Shown: positions 17,540-25,738 of the stretch, in pieces
Layout: every line of letters begins with the position of its first letter
How positions within the stretch are numbered: position 1 is the first letter of the stretch
Position numbers and translations under genes: made by a program
The notes under the pieces: model-generated
Databases searched by the model: none
The model's input: the letters and a program-made list of their open reading frames with translations, nothing else
What the model was told of the DNA's origin: nothing
From: JBCFBK01 sp038562555
GTDB taxonomy: Bacteria; Bacteroidota; Bacteroidia; Bacteroidales; Prolixibacteraceae
DNA length: 64,000 bases
Direction: 5' to 3'
NCBI GenBank assembly: GCA_038562555.1
Contig: JBCFBK010000024.1
Span: forward strand, 10,795 to 74,794

Positions 17540-19132
17540 TCATATTCCCGACATAGACAAACGTCTGTTGTATTTATATACATCGGTTACGATAATATTT
17601 TTATCTGTATTAAATGTATGGGTGCCTTTAAAGCCCGATTTCGCGTCGACCCGGGTGGTCGATAATAGTTCTTCGGCATAGCTGTTTTCGGTGAGCCTGG
17701 TAATCCGGCTCAGGTTGAACGCCCTGCCGTAACGCACCGAACAGTCCTGCGAAGGACGGATGATCTCTCCGTCGCGCATAAAGATCCTGCCGGCAGGCCG
17801 GGCGGTCCGCACATCGGTGTTGAGCGGGTTGGCCGGGTGGGGGGTCCATTGGTTCGTCAGCAGGTTGTCCGAATAAAACAGGTACAGCTCATTGTGATCC
17901 TCAAAACCGGGAGCAGCGTTCACCGAAGTAAACAGCCACCATTTCTGCTCATGAAAAAATACCGTGGTGTCGGTGGCTTTAATCTGTTCCATCAGGTTCA
18001 TCACAAATGTCCACTCGTCCGGAAAACCGGTACACTTATATAGTTCGATGGTCCGGTTGCCTGCTGTTTCGGGGATCATATACCAGCAACCGTCGTGCTC
18101 AAAGACAAAGGGATAGGATAAATGATACGGCTTGTCGAGCACCACCCGCGAACCGAGCAGCGTTCCCTGCCGGTTGAGTTCCAGAAGCGTGATATGGGCT
18201 TTGCCTCTCTTGTAAATAAATTCTTCAACAAACAGCAACACCCGATCCTGATGCCGCACGACAAACGGATCGGCCCAAAAGCGGTCGGACGGCGGCACCA
18301 ACAGCTTTTCCTTCCCGTTGTACTGATACTTGATAAACCATCTCGACTCGGTCCGGTAAACAACAAACCGGTACAGGTAAAACGACAAAAAAGCCACCAG
18401 ATTTCTGAAAGCCAGCGTGTTGCCCGGCAAGGCCGGTTCAACAAACGACTGTGCGCTTTGCCGGAACCGTGACCGCTCCCTGTCGAAAAAATCCTGCCCG
18501 CCGGCCGAAAGGCCCCCCAAAAGGCGGGGCAGGATCAGCGCGCACAGGTGAAACGCGTGGTTCCGGTTAACATGAATGGAATTGTAGTTGACCTTAAACC
18601 AGTTGCGGTGAATAACGGCTTCGCCGTCGAACGCTCCGTTAGAGCATCGGACTACCGCCGCCAGCACGGGTGCTTTCTCCATGGTCTCCCGGTAAAAACC
18701 GCAAACGCTTCCTTCTTCGTTTTCAATGCTATAGTGCCAGACCCCGTAACGGGCGAGCGGTACGGCGGTGCCGGGCACTGCAAAGGAGCTCAGGTTAAGG
18801 ATCAGATCAAGCTTGCTGACGGCTATCTCCCGGCGGCTTATGGTAAAATCGTTCTGAATGTGTGTTTCGGGCACTTCCTTCAGCAGCCTCGCGAGGCTGG
18901 AGGTTCTGTGATAAAAAATCCGGTGCCCGACGGCATACCGGTCGAGCATTTCATGAATGCGGTACATCAGTGAACCTGACGGCACTTTTTCATGGGGCTT
19001 GTCGCTGTTCAGCATCACCAGCCGGATATCGGCGGTTCCCGAACGGATGATCTTTTCAATGGTCTTGTAAATCCAATGGGGCACAGTCTGACTGTCGAGG
19101 ATTAATCCTACCCGAAGTTTATCGTTCATCAT
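17540..19132 (-). CDS. Formyltransferase-like / GINT1-type beta-propeller fusion protein
   Basis: 530 aa. The N-terminal half (about 1-200) looks like a formyltransferase-type Rossmann domain (RVGLILDSQTVPHWIYK, LDLILNLSSF, YGVWHYSIENEE), although the usual HxSLLP signature is missing. The C-terminal half (about 265-520) resembles the five-bladed-propeller domain found at the N-terminus of plant GINT1 (PSDRFWADPFVV, HYLSYPF-like, YMIPET, DTTVFFHEQKWWLFTS). No catalytic role is established by me. The gene overlaps the aminotransferase by 4 bp (ATGA), suggesting coupled translation and action on the product of the same sugar pathway. Confidence 0.65.
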   Translation of the reverse strand: MMNDKLRVGLILDSQTVPHWIYKTIEKIIRSGTADIRLVMLNSDKPHEKVPSGSLMYRIHEMLDRYAVGHRIFYHRTSSLARLLKEVPETHIQNDFTISRREIAVSKLDLILNLSSFAVPGTAVPLARYGVWHYSIENEEGSVCGFYRETMEKAPVLAAVVRCSNGAFDGEAVIHRNWFKVNYNSIHVNRNHAFHLCALILPRLLGGLSAGGQDFFDRERSRFRQSAQSFVEPALPGNTLAFRNLVAFLSFYLYRFVVYRTESRWFIKYQYNGKEKLLVPPSDRFWADPFVVRHQDRVLLFVEEFIYKRGKAHITLLELNRQGTLLGSRVVLDKPYHLSYPFVFEHDGCWYMIPETAGNRTIELYKCTGFPDEWTFVMNLMEQIKATDTTVFFHEQKWWLFTSVNAAPGFEDHNELYLFYSDNLLTNQWTPHPANPLNTDVRTARPAGRIFMRDGEIIRPSQDCSVRYGRAFNLSRITRLTENSYAEELLSTTRVDAKSGFKGTHTFNTDKNIIVTDVYKYNRRLSMSGI

Positions 19133-20331
19133 TTCAGTACATTAACAACGGCCATTTGTGGCTGCTTTACGGATAATAACTCTTTAACTGTTTTACAGAT
19201 ATAGAGCAGGTCTGCATCGCTTAAATCGGGGTATACCGGCAGCGATACGGTACCGTTCCAGATACGTTCGGCGTTTGGAAAGTCGTGTTCGCTGAGCTGG
19301 TAGGCATCGCGGTAATAAGACATCCGGTGAAGGGGTTTATAATGCACCGAGGTGCCGATCCCTTTTTCGGCCATGAGCTCGATAAACCGGTTGCGTGAAA
19401 CCGGAGCCCCCGGTTTCAGGACGATGGGGAAAAGGTGCCATGAATGGTTCTCGGCCGGACCCTGGCACACCGGCAGGTCGATGGCCTCCACGCCGCTTAG
19501 TTCCTGAAGATAGACCATGGCGCAGCGCTGGCGCTGTTCGCGGAACCAGGCGGCTTTTTCAAGTTGCGCCAGCCCGATGGCAGCATTCACGTCGGGCATG
19601 TTGTACTTATAGCCGGGAGCCACCACATCGTATTCCCACGACGATTTTGTGGAGGTGAAACGTTCCCAGATATCGCGGTTGATGCCATGCAGACGCATGA
19701 TCTTGACCCGGTTGTAAATGGTTTCATCGTCGGTAACCAGCATGCCGCCTTCGCCCGTTGTGATGGTTTTGTTGGCATAAAAGCTGAAACAGGTGACGTC
19801 GCCAAAGGAACCGACGTAGCGGTTACCAAACCTGGTGGGGAACGCGTGGGCGGCATCTTCGATACTGCGGATCCCGCGGGCGCGGCAAATGTCGGTGATG
19901 CCTTCGCCATCCGGGGTTGTCATGACAGGCGACTGTCCGCCGAAATGGACCGGGATGACGGCCTTAATGTGCGGGTGTTTTGCCAGTGTGTGCCGCAAAA
20001 TAGCCGGCGTTATGAGGCTGGTTTCGTAATCCACATCGGTGAACACGGGATTTGCTCCCATGTAGCGTACAATTTCGGCTGTTGCCGTAAACGTCATCAC
20101 GGGTATGGCCACCTGGTCGCCTTCCTTTAAACCGATCGCTTCGACGGCCAGGTGCAGGGCGGCCGTGCAGGAATTGACAGCACAGGCGTATTTTGCCCCG
20201 ACAAATTCGGCAAAGCGTTTTTCAAACTGAAGGGCTTTTGAGGAGGTCGTCAGCCATCCGCTGTCGAGCACTTCCTGTACGTACCGGGCTTCATTTCCCG
20301 CCATCGGCACCTTTGAATAAGGGATTGTCAT
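19129..20331 (-). CDS. DegT/DnrJ/EryC1-type nucleotide-sugar aminotransferase
   Basis: 400 aa PLP enzyme. The N-terminus PYSKVPMAGNEARYVQEVLD, the NSCTAALHLAVEA cofactor region (about 53-65), the EDAAHAF motif (158-164) and the catalytic lysine K188 in FSFYANKTITTGEGG are all present. It should transaminate a UDP-4-keto-6-deoxy-HexNAc to the 4-amino sugar, downstream of the CapD-type dehydratase. It resembles PseC/PglE-like enzymes; the exact stereochemistry is not predictable here. Confidence 0.93.
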   Translation of the reverse strand: MTIPYSKVPMAGNEARYVQEVLDSGWLTTSSKALQFEKRFAEFVGAKYACAVNSCTAALHLAVEAIGLKEGDQVAIPVMTFTATAEIVRYMGANPVFTDVDYETSLITPAILRHTLAKHPHIKAVIPVHFGGQSPVMTTPDGEGITDICRARGIRSIEDAAHAFPTRFGNRYVGSFGDVTCFSFYANKTITTGEGGMLVTDDETIYNRVKIMRLHGINRDIWERFTSTKSSWEYDVVAPGYKYNMPDVNAAIGLAQLEKAAWFREQRQRCAMVYLQELSGVEAIDLPVCQGPAENHSWHLFPIVLKPGAPVSRNRFIELMAEKGIGTSVHYKPLHRMSYYRDAYQLSEHDFPNAERIWNGTVSLPVYPDLSDADLLYICKTVKELLSVKQPQMAVVNVLK

Positions 20332-20339
20332 ATTTTTTT

Positions 20340-20395
20340 TAGCTTTTAGCTATTAGCTGTCAGCTTTTAGCTGGTTAAAGTGTCTTGATACTACT
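20340..20395. repeat. Intergenic word repeat, tract C
   Basis: TAGCTRT-type units (AGCTTTTAGCTATTAGCTGT and a near copy) followed by TGTCTTGATACT. It lies between the sugar transferase and aminotransferase genes and reaches the stop codon of the sugar transferase. Confidence 0.75.
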
Positions 20396-21014
20396 TAAAC
20401 ACCACAGAGTACATCGTCACCCAGATGAGCTTCATATCGAGCAGGAACGAATAGTTGTTGATGTATTTTTCGTAGAGTTCGAGTTTCTTCGGGAGGACTT
20501 CCTCACGGTAGGTTTTTTCCGGTTCGTCCGACCGGCTCAGCAGCTCTTCCTCGCCGCGGAATTCGATAGCCGCATAATCGGTGATCCCCGGTGTGACCAT
20601 CAGCACCCGGCGCCACCGCTCGGGATAGACCATCACCCACTTTTGCACCTCCGGACGCGGTCCCACGACCGACATTTCGCCTTTCAGCACGTTGATCAAC
20701 TGCGGCAGTTCGTCGAGTTTTGTTTTCCGCAAGATCTTTCCCACACGGGTGACCCGGGAACTGTCGCCGGCATCGAAACGGCCTTTCGCCGCCTCATCGA
20801 GCACCCGCATGGAGCGGAACTTATAAAGCCTGAAGGGCCTTCCTTTTTTCCCGATGCGTTCCTGGCGGAAGAATACCGGTCCGCCGTCGTGCAGAACGAT
20901 CAGGAGGGCGATCATCAAAAACAGCGGACTCAACAGGATCAGGGCAGTCAGTGAAACACCCATATCAAATACCCGCTTTAAGCCGGGCCAACGTAAACGA
21001 AATTTTAGTTTCAT
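20391..21014 (-). CDS. Initiating sugar phosphotransferase (PglC/WcaJ-type, Bac_transf)
   Basis: 207 aa monotopic phosphoglycosyltransferase. One N-terminal hydrophobic re-entrant segment (DMGVSLTALILLSPLFLMIA, about 17-36) precedes the catalytic core: PVFFRQERIGKKGRPF, LYKFRSM, KTKLDELPQLINVLKGEMS and VGPRPE. The short form without extra membrane helices resembles PglC. It transfers the first sugar-1-phosphate to undecaprenyl phosphate. Next to an aminotransferase and in an operon with a 4,6-dehydratase, the likely substrate is a UDP-(di)amino-6-deoxy sugar. Confidence 0.95.
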   Translation of the reverse strand: MKLKFRLRWPGLKRVFDMGVSLTALILLSPLFLMIALLIVLHDGGPVFFRQERIGKKGRPFRLYKFRSMRVLDEAAKGRFDAGDSSRVTRVGKILRKTKLDELPQLINVLKGEMSVVGPRPEVQKWVMVYPERWRRVLMVTPGITDYAAIEFRGEEELLSRSDEPEKTYREEVLPKKLELYEKYINNYSFLLDMKLIWVTMYSVVFK

Positions 21015-21024
21015 AGGAGGAAAG

Positions 21025-21120
21025 ATTAGTCGTAAGTAGCTAGTCGTAAGTCGTAAGTAATTAGTCTTGATACTTGTGTCTTGATACTTACGACTTACGA
21101 CTTACTACTTACTACTTGAT
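21025..21120. repeat. Intergenic word repeat, tract D
   Basis: GTCGTAA-type units in one orientation (21029-21060), CTTGATACT words (21065-21088), then the inverse ACTTACGACTTACGACTTAC (about 21086-21105). The opposed orientations give a long imperfect inverted repeat. It encodes the SSKS tail and stop of the upstream glycosyltransferase. Confidence 0.8.
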
Positions 21121-22216
21121 TCCAGACGCGGGTGTAGGCGGCGAAGACTTTTTGCATGGTGTACTGCTCAAGCACCCGTTCGGTCGCTCTTGCCGAAAAA
21201 AGTTCGCGTTTACCGGTGCCGGACATGAGGCTCACAACCGCCTCGCCCAGCGTCGCCGGGTCTTTAACCGGCACACAGATCCCGCAGGGTGTTTCGGTAT
21301 TCACCGCCAGCATATCGGGGATTGCTCCAACATCGGTGGCAACCACGGCGCAGCCCATGGCCATCGCCTCGAGCACCACCATCGGAAAGCCTTCGGTGTG
21401 GCTGGGCAAGGCCAACACCGGAAAACGCGCCATATGCGCCAGCACCTGATCCTGACCCTGTTGTCCCTTAAAAACCAACCAACGCCCGTTGTCGCGCGCA
21501 CCGGCGATTTTCGCGAGTTCATTCCGCACCTGTTCTTCATAGGGTCCGATCAGCACCAGTTCTTCGACCAGGCTGGTCGCAGTGCAGGCCTCGACCAGTT
21601 CGTACACGCCTTTCTTCCGGAGCACGTGGCCCACATAGAGTACGCCTCCCTTCCGGCGTCCGGGCTTTTCCTGCTGAAGTTCGCGCGCTCTTCGCTCAAC
21701 TTCCTGCGACAGCGGGTTGGGTACACACGACACATTGGCGCATCCTTCGTCGATCAATGCTCCATAGGAGGGGTCGTCGATGACCACGGAGCGTGAGCTT
21801 TGCCTGATTACGCGCATCAGCATTTTCCATTCCCAGTTTTTCCTGGCGCGCAAAGCGGGGATCCGCCCGAAATGCCAGTGGACAACAACGGGAACGTTCC
21901 GCCGTTTGCCGGCCCGGATGATGAGCAGGTCCTTGATCAGGGCCAGCGACGAACTGCTGGCCAGGTGAACCAGGTCGGGCATGTCGCGCTTCATGATGCG
22001 GCCCACGTCGAAATAGGTTTTCAGCGAATTGCTGATGCCCGTGTACAGCCGCATGAGCTTCGATTCGGAAGTGATCGGCCTGAGCCGGTGCGACGTGTTG
22101 TAGACCGTGAGCCGCGCATCGGTCTGGTTGGCTTCGACATAATTGATCATGTTGACCGTCACCGACTGGATGCCTCCTACAGGCGGAGGCAGCGGTGCAA
22201 CTAATAATAGCTTCAT
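21095..22216 (-). CDS. Glycosyltransferase family 4
   Basis: 373 aa GT-B enzyme. The N-terminus KLLLVAPLPPPVGGIQSV is typical of GT4 acceptors. The C-terminal half has VLYVGHVLRKKGVYELVEAC and the donor EX7E-type region (ALPSHTEGFPMVVLEAMAMG). It should extend the lipid-linked repeat unit in the cytoplasm. The reading frame ends QVVSSKS, encoded by word repeat D. Confidence 0.92.
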   Translation of the reverse strand: MKLLLVAPLPPPVGGIQSVTVNMINYVEANQTDARLTVYNTSHRLRPITSESKLMRLYTGISNSLKTYFDVGRIMKRDMPDLVHLASSSSLALIKDLLIIRAGKRRNVPVVVHWHFGRIPALRARKNWEWKMLMRVIRQSSRSVVIDDPSYGALIDEGCANVSCVPNPLSQEVERRARELQQEKPGRRKGGVLYVGHVLRKKGVYELVEACTATSLVEELVLIGPYEEQVRNELAKIAGARDNGRWLVFKGQQGQDQVLAHMARFPVLALPSHTEGFPMVVLEAMAMGCAVVATDVGAIPDMLAVNTETPCGICVPVKDPATLGEAVVSLMSGTGKRELFSARATERVLEQYTMQKVFAAYTRVWNQVVSSKS

Positions 22217-22228
22217 GTTTTATCTGAT

Positions 22229-23125
22229 TCAGGATGGTTTTTTGACTCCCCGCAAACTTCCCCCCAGCAACAGGTGCTGGAAGTAGCGCGGGATTCCGGT
22301 CATTTCGGCAGCGAGTTTGGTAATCGAGCTGTTGTCGGACGCTCCGGTTACCTTCAATTTATAAGGATTGGTAAAGCGATCGTTCCAGCCCGCGTCGGTC
22401 GTTCTGCCTAGTTTTATTCCGCTGGCTTTCAGCATTTCCGCACATTCGTGGTCGTAATCGCCGTTGGGATAGGCGAAGTATTCGGCCTTAGCGCCTAAAA
22501 GCTTTTCGGCATCGGCTTTGCATCCGGCAACCTCTTCTGCTATTTCGCCAACGGTACACTGGGTCAGGATGGGATGAAAGCGGGTATGGAGCCCGAAGTC
22601 CACGTGTTCTTTCATTTCAAGGATCTCCTGCTTGCTGAGCGCCTGCCGCATGCCGCGGTAATTCCGTTCGGGACGGTGGAGGTAATTATTCCGCAGTTCC
22701 CGGATCCGCTGTGAATTTGGTACCTTCTTGAGCCGCCCTGCTTCTTTGGGGCTGCAGGCAGTCCACCAGAAATGGCGTTCCGTGTCGATAAGACCCGTGC
22801 TCAGAAAGATGGCCGGCCTGATGCCGTATTTGATAAACAGGGGCAGCAGGTTGTAATTTCCTTTCCAGCCATCGTCGAAGGTCACCACCAGCGCATGATC
22901 CGGTAATTTTTTCGTACCCGGAGCATACAGGTATCCGGCCAGGTCGCCCAGGGAAACGGGGCGGTACCTGCGTGTGAGGTATTGCAGGTGCTGTTCGAAG
23001 GTCATGGGATCGGGATCGTGATAGAGGATCACCGAAACCCGGTCCCGGGTCAGGAAGCGGATCAGTGCTGCCAGTCCGCTGTACCGGATCAGTCCGTAAA
23101 CCAATCCCGTTAACAGCCGGATCAT
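22229..23125 (-). CDS. Polysaccharide deacetylase (NodB/CE4 domain)
   Basis: 298 aa from ATG at 23125, which overlaps the stop of the upstream epimerase as ATGA. The metal-binding motif VVTFDDGWKGN (TFDDG about 82-86) and the histidine pair HTRFH (about 180-184) are present, with FAYPNGDYD later. It may remove acetyl groups from the glycan or its lipid-linked precursor. A hydrophobic N-terminal stretch (LLTGLVYGLIRYSGLAALI) could attach it to the membrane; no cleavable signal is obvious. Confidence 0.9.
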   Translation of the reverse strand: MIRLLTGLVYGLIRYSGLAALIRFLTRDRVSVILYHDPDPMTFEQHLQYLTRRYRPVSLGDLAGYLYAPGTKKLPDHALVVTFDDGWKGNYNLLPLFIKYGIRPAIFLSTGLIDTERHFWWTACSPKEAGRLKKVPNSQRIRELRNNYLHRPERNYRGMRQALSKQEILEMKEHVDFGLHTRFHPILTQCTVGEIAEEVAGCKADAEKLLGAKAEYFAYPNGDYDHECAEMLKASGIKLGRTTDAGWNDRFTNPYKLKVTGASDNSSITKLAAEMTGIPRYFQHLLLGGSLRGVKKPS

Positions 23126-24189
23126 ATGCTCAGCACTTGTTTCCGGGTTTTCCAGTACCACGCGCAGGTTTCTTCCAGGCCGCGTACCACTCCGACCCGT
23201 GGCCGGTACCCCAGGATGCTGCGTCCTTTTTCGTACGAAGCCAGCGAATGGGCAATGTCGCCCTGCCGCGGAGGTCCGTATTCAAAGACAACCCCGCCAA
23301 TTTCGGGGTCGAAAGCCGCCAGGTTTTTCCGGAGTTGCCGTGCAAGCTGGTTAAGCGAGGTACGCTTCCCGCAGGCCACGTTGAACACTTCGGCCACCGT
23401 GCCGGGTATATAATCGGCTGCCGCCTCCTTGTTGACGCTGTACCAGACCTTTTGCCGCTCCCGGATCACCGCTGCCGGAGTCACGGCCGCAAGCTGATTG
23501 GCCTCAAGCACGTTCCCGATATAGGTGAAGTCGCGCGAGGTGGAACCGTCACCGTAGATCCGGGGACTTTCGTAGCGGATCAGGGCGCGTGCAAACTTCG
23601 GAATTACCGCAGCATATGCCCCGTTGGGGTCCTGACGGCGCCCAAACACGTTGAAATAGCGCAACCCGATGGTCTCGATCCCATAAAGGTCAGAAAAGTT
23701 ACGGGCGAACTGTTCATCGGCGACCTTGGTGATCGCATAAGGAGACAGCGCATTTCCGGTTCGGTATTCCACCTTGGGCATGCCCGGGTCGTCGCCATAG
23801 GCTGCCGAACTGGCGGCATACACAAACCGTTTTACACCGGCTTCCTGGGCAGCAAACAGCATCTTAACGAATCCGCCCACATTGACATCGGTGGTTGTCA
23901 TCGGATCGGCCACCGATCGCGGCACGCTCCCCAGGGCCGCCTGGTGCAGGACATAGCGGCAACCTTTGGCCGCCCGGAGACAATCACTGTAATTCCGGAT
24001 ATCCCCTTCGAGCAGTGCAAAGAGCGGATGCTTCAGGGCCTGTTCCAGGTTGGACAAGCTGCCGGTTGAGAAATTATCGAGGCAGACCACCTCGTTGCCT
24101 TGTTCAAGCAACTGGTCGACCAGGTTGGAGCCGATGAATCCGGCACCGCCGGTCACCAGCACACGTGTGTTTTTGATTTTTGTTTCCAT
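23122..24189 (-). CDS. NAD-dependent UDP-HexNAc 4-epimerase (WbpP/TviC-like)
   Basis: 355 aa extended SDR enzyme. The glycine motif VTGGAGFIGSNLVDQLL is at the N-terminus, SSAAYGDDP and the YAITK catalytic pair follow, and LRYFNVFGRRQDPNGAYAAV is the signature of WbpP-type UDP-GlcNAc/UDP-GalNAc epimerases, including their acidic forms. It stands next to a UDP-HexNAc dehydrogenase, so the pair probably interconverts and oxidises UDP-HexNAc to UDP-GalNAcA or a relative. Confidence 0.93.
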   Translation of the reverse strand: METKIKNTRVLVTGGAGFIGSNLVDQLLEQGNEVVCLDNFSTGSLSNLEQALKHPLFALLEGDIRNYSDCLRAAKGCRYVLHQAALGSVPRSVADPMTTTDVNVGGFVKMLFAAQEAGVKRFVYAASSAAYGDDPGMPKVEYRTGNALSPYAITKVADEQFARNFSDLYGIETIGLRYFNVFGRRQDPNGAYAAVIPKFARALIRYESPRIYGDGSTSRDFTYIGNVLEANQLAAVTPAAVIRERQKVWYSVNKEAAADYIPGTVAEVFNVACGKRTSLNQLARQLRKNLAAFDPEIGGVVFEYGPPRQGDIAHSLASYEKGRSILGYRPRVGVVRGLEETCAWYWKTRKQVLSI

Positions 24190-24192
24190 GAT

Positions 24193-24256
24193 AAGAAGTC
24201 GTAAGTATCTAGTCGTAAGTCGTAAGTAGCTAGTCGTAAGTCGTAAGACCGGCTCT
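24193..24256. repeat. Intergenic word repeat, tract E
   Basis: Almost pure GTCGTAA units with GTATCTA and GTAGCTA interruptions (AAGTCGTAAGTATCTAGTCG and continuations). It fills the gap between the dehydrogenase and epimerase genes. Confidence 0.85.
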
Positions 24257-24258
24257 GC

Positions 24259-25551
24259 TTAGAGGCGGCCGTCGACCAGTTCGCGTTCCCACATGCCTTT
24301 GAGGTCGTAGATCACGGCATTGTGTCCGTTCCGGAGTTTCGACAGGTCGATCGCGGCAAACTTTTTGTGCGCCACAGCCAGTACCACGGCATCGTACCGG
24401 TTGCCGATGTAATCGTCGACCAGGTCCAGCTTGTATTCTTCTTTCACCTCTGCTTTTTTCGCCCAGGGGTCGTATACATCGACGGTACAGCCATACTGTT
24501 TCAGTTCGCGGATCAGGTCGACCGCTTTCGTGTTGCGGATGTCGGGGCAGTTTTCCTTGAACGTGACACCAAGCACCAGTACCCGACTATCCCGCACGGC
24601 ATGACCTTTTTTGATCATCAGCTTCACAATCTGCGAAGCGACCCATTCGCCCATCCCGTCGTTCATGCGGCGTCCGGCCAGGATAATCTCGGGAATATAT
24701 CCGCTTTCCTGCGCTTTCTGCGCGAGGTAGTACGGGTCGACGCCGATGCAGTGCCCTCCCACCAGTCCCGGCCGGAAAGGCAGGAAATTCCATTTTGTAC
24801 CTGCCGCATCCAACACGTCCTGTGTGTCGATGCCCAGGTTGCTGAAAATTTTTGACAGTTCGTTTACAAAAGCAATATTGATATCGCGCTGCGAGTTTTC
24901 GATCACTTTGGCCGCTTCGGCGACACGGATCGACGGCGCGAGATACGTTCCGGCGCTGATCACCGAGCGGTAGAGCTCGTCGACCCGGCGGCCCGCTTCG
25001 GGCGTTGAACCCGAGGTCACCTTGCGGATCAGGGTCACCGTATGCTCCTTGTCGCCGGGGTTGATCCGTTCGGGCGAATAGCCCACAAAGAAATCGCGGT
25101 TGAAGGTCAGACCCGAAAACTGTTCGAGTACCGGCACACAGTCTTCTTCGGTGGCGCCGGGATAAACCGTCGATTCATAAACGACCAGGTCATTCTTTTT
25201 CAGCACTGAGCCAACCGTTTCGGACGCCCGAAGCAAGGGTGTCAGCACAGGCCGGTTGTTTTTATCGGTAGGCGTGGGCACCGTTACAATATAAAAGTTA
25301 CACGAGGCGATGTCTTCCTTCCGGGTCGTCAGATGCAGTCCGCTGGAACTGCTCTGCCCCGGCTTTACAAGCACGGCCTCCAGATCATGGGCGGCAACTT
25401 CCAGGGTGAGGTCCTCCCCCGCCCTGAGCTCTTCCACCCGGGCATTGTTTATATCAAATCCGGTTACGCGGTATTTCCGGGCAAATTCAACGGCCAGCGG
25501 AAGTCCCACATAGCCCAGCCCGATCACAGCAATATGTATAGATGGTGTCAT
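24259..25551 (-). CDS. UDP-N-acetyl-hexosamine 6-dehydrogenase (WbpA/TviB-like)
   Basis: 430 aa. NAD-binding GLGYVGLPLAVEFARKY at the N-terminus, TPTDKNNRP and ESTVYPGATEE in the middle, the catalytic cysteine in GLVGGHCIGVDPYYLA, and a C-terminal UDP-binding domain (VLGVTFKENCPDIRNTKAVD). The spacing and TviB-like motifs favour a UDP-GlcNAc/UDP-GalNAc substrate over UDP-glucose. The product would be a HexNAc uronic acid for the capsule repeat unit. Confidence 0.93.
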   Translation of the reverse strand: MTPSIHIAVIGLGYVGLPLAVEFARKYRVTGFDINNARVEELRAGEDLTLEVAAHDLEAVLVKPGQSSSSGLHLTTRKEDIASCNFYIVTVPTPTDKNNRPVLTPLLRASETVGSVLKKNDLVVYESTVYPGATEEDCVPVLEQFSGLTFNRDFFVGYSPERINPGDKEHTVTLIRKVTSGSTPEAGRRVDELYRSVISAGTYLAPSIRVAEAAKVIENSQRDINIAFVNELSKIFSNLGIDTQDVLDAAGTKWNFLPFRPGLVGGHCIGVDPYYLAQKAQESGYIPEIILAGRRMNDGMGEWVASQIVKLMIKKGHAVRDSRVLVLGVTFKENCPDIRNTKAVDLIRELKQYGCTVDVYDPWAKKAEVKEEYKLDLVDDYIGNRYDAVVLAVAHKKFAAIDLSKLRNGHNAVIYDLKGMWERELVDGRL

Positions 25552-25559
25552 ATAAATGG

Positions 25560-25738
25560 AATTAGTCGTAAGAAGCTGTTAGCTATTAGCTGTTAGCTAT
25601 TAGCTGTTAGCTTTGAGTAAGAATGAAAAAAAGTTTCCTTGTTACGTTGTTACCTTGCAACCTTGTTACCTTGTAACCCTGCCACCGTCCTCCGGTCTCC
25701 GGTTTCCGTTCTTGCGCTATGCGCCTTGCGCTCCCAGG
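25560..25738. repeat. Intergenic word repeat, tract F (full-syntax copy)
   Basis: Ordered words: GTCGTAA (25564-25571), TAGCTRT units (25575-25612), linker GAGTAAGAATGAAAA, CTTGTTAC units (25637-25678), a CTCCGGTCTCCGGTTTCCG block (25691-25709), GCGCTATGCGCCTTGCGCT (25714-25732). The same order recurs in tract O at the right end of the window. The GCGCT word encodes the last codons and stop of the neighbouring glycosyltransferase. Confidence 0.85.

Noticed and set aside
25560..25738. CRISPR array
   Set aside because: Units are 7-9 bp and contiguous, without unique spacers of uniform length and without cas genes.
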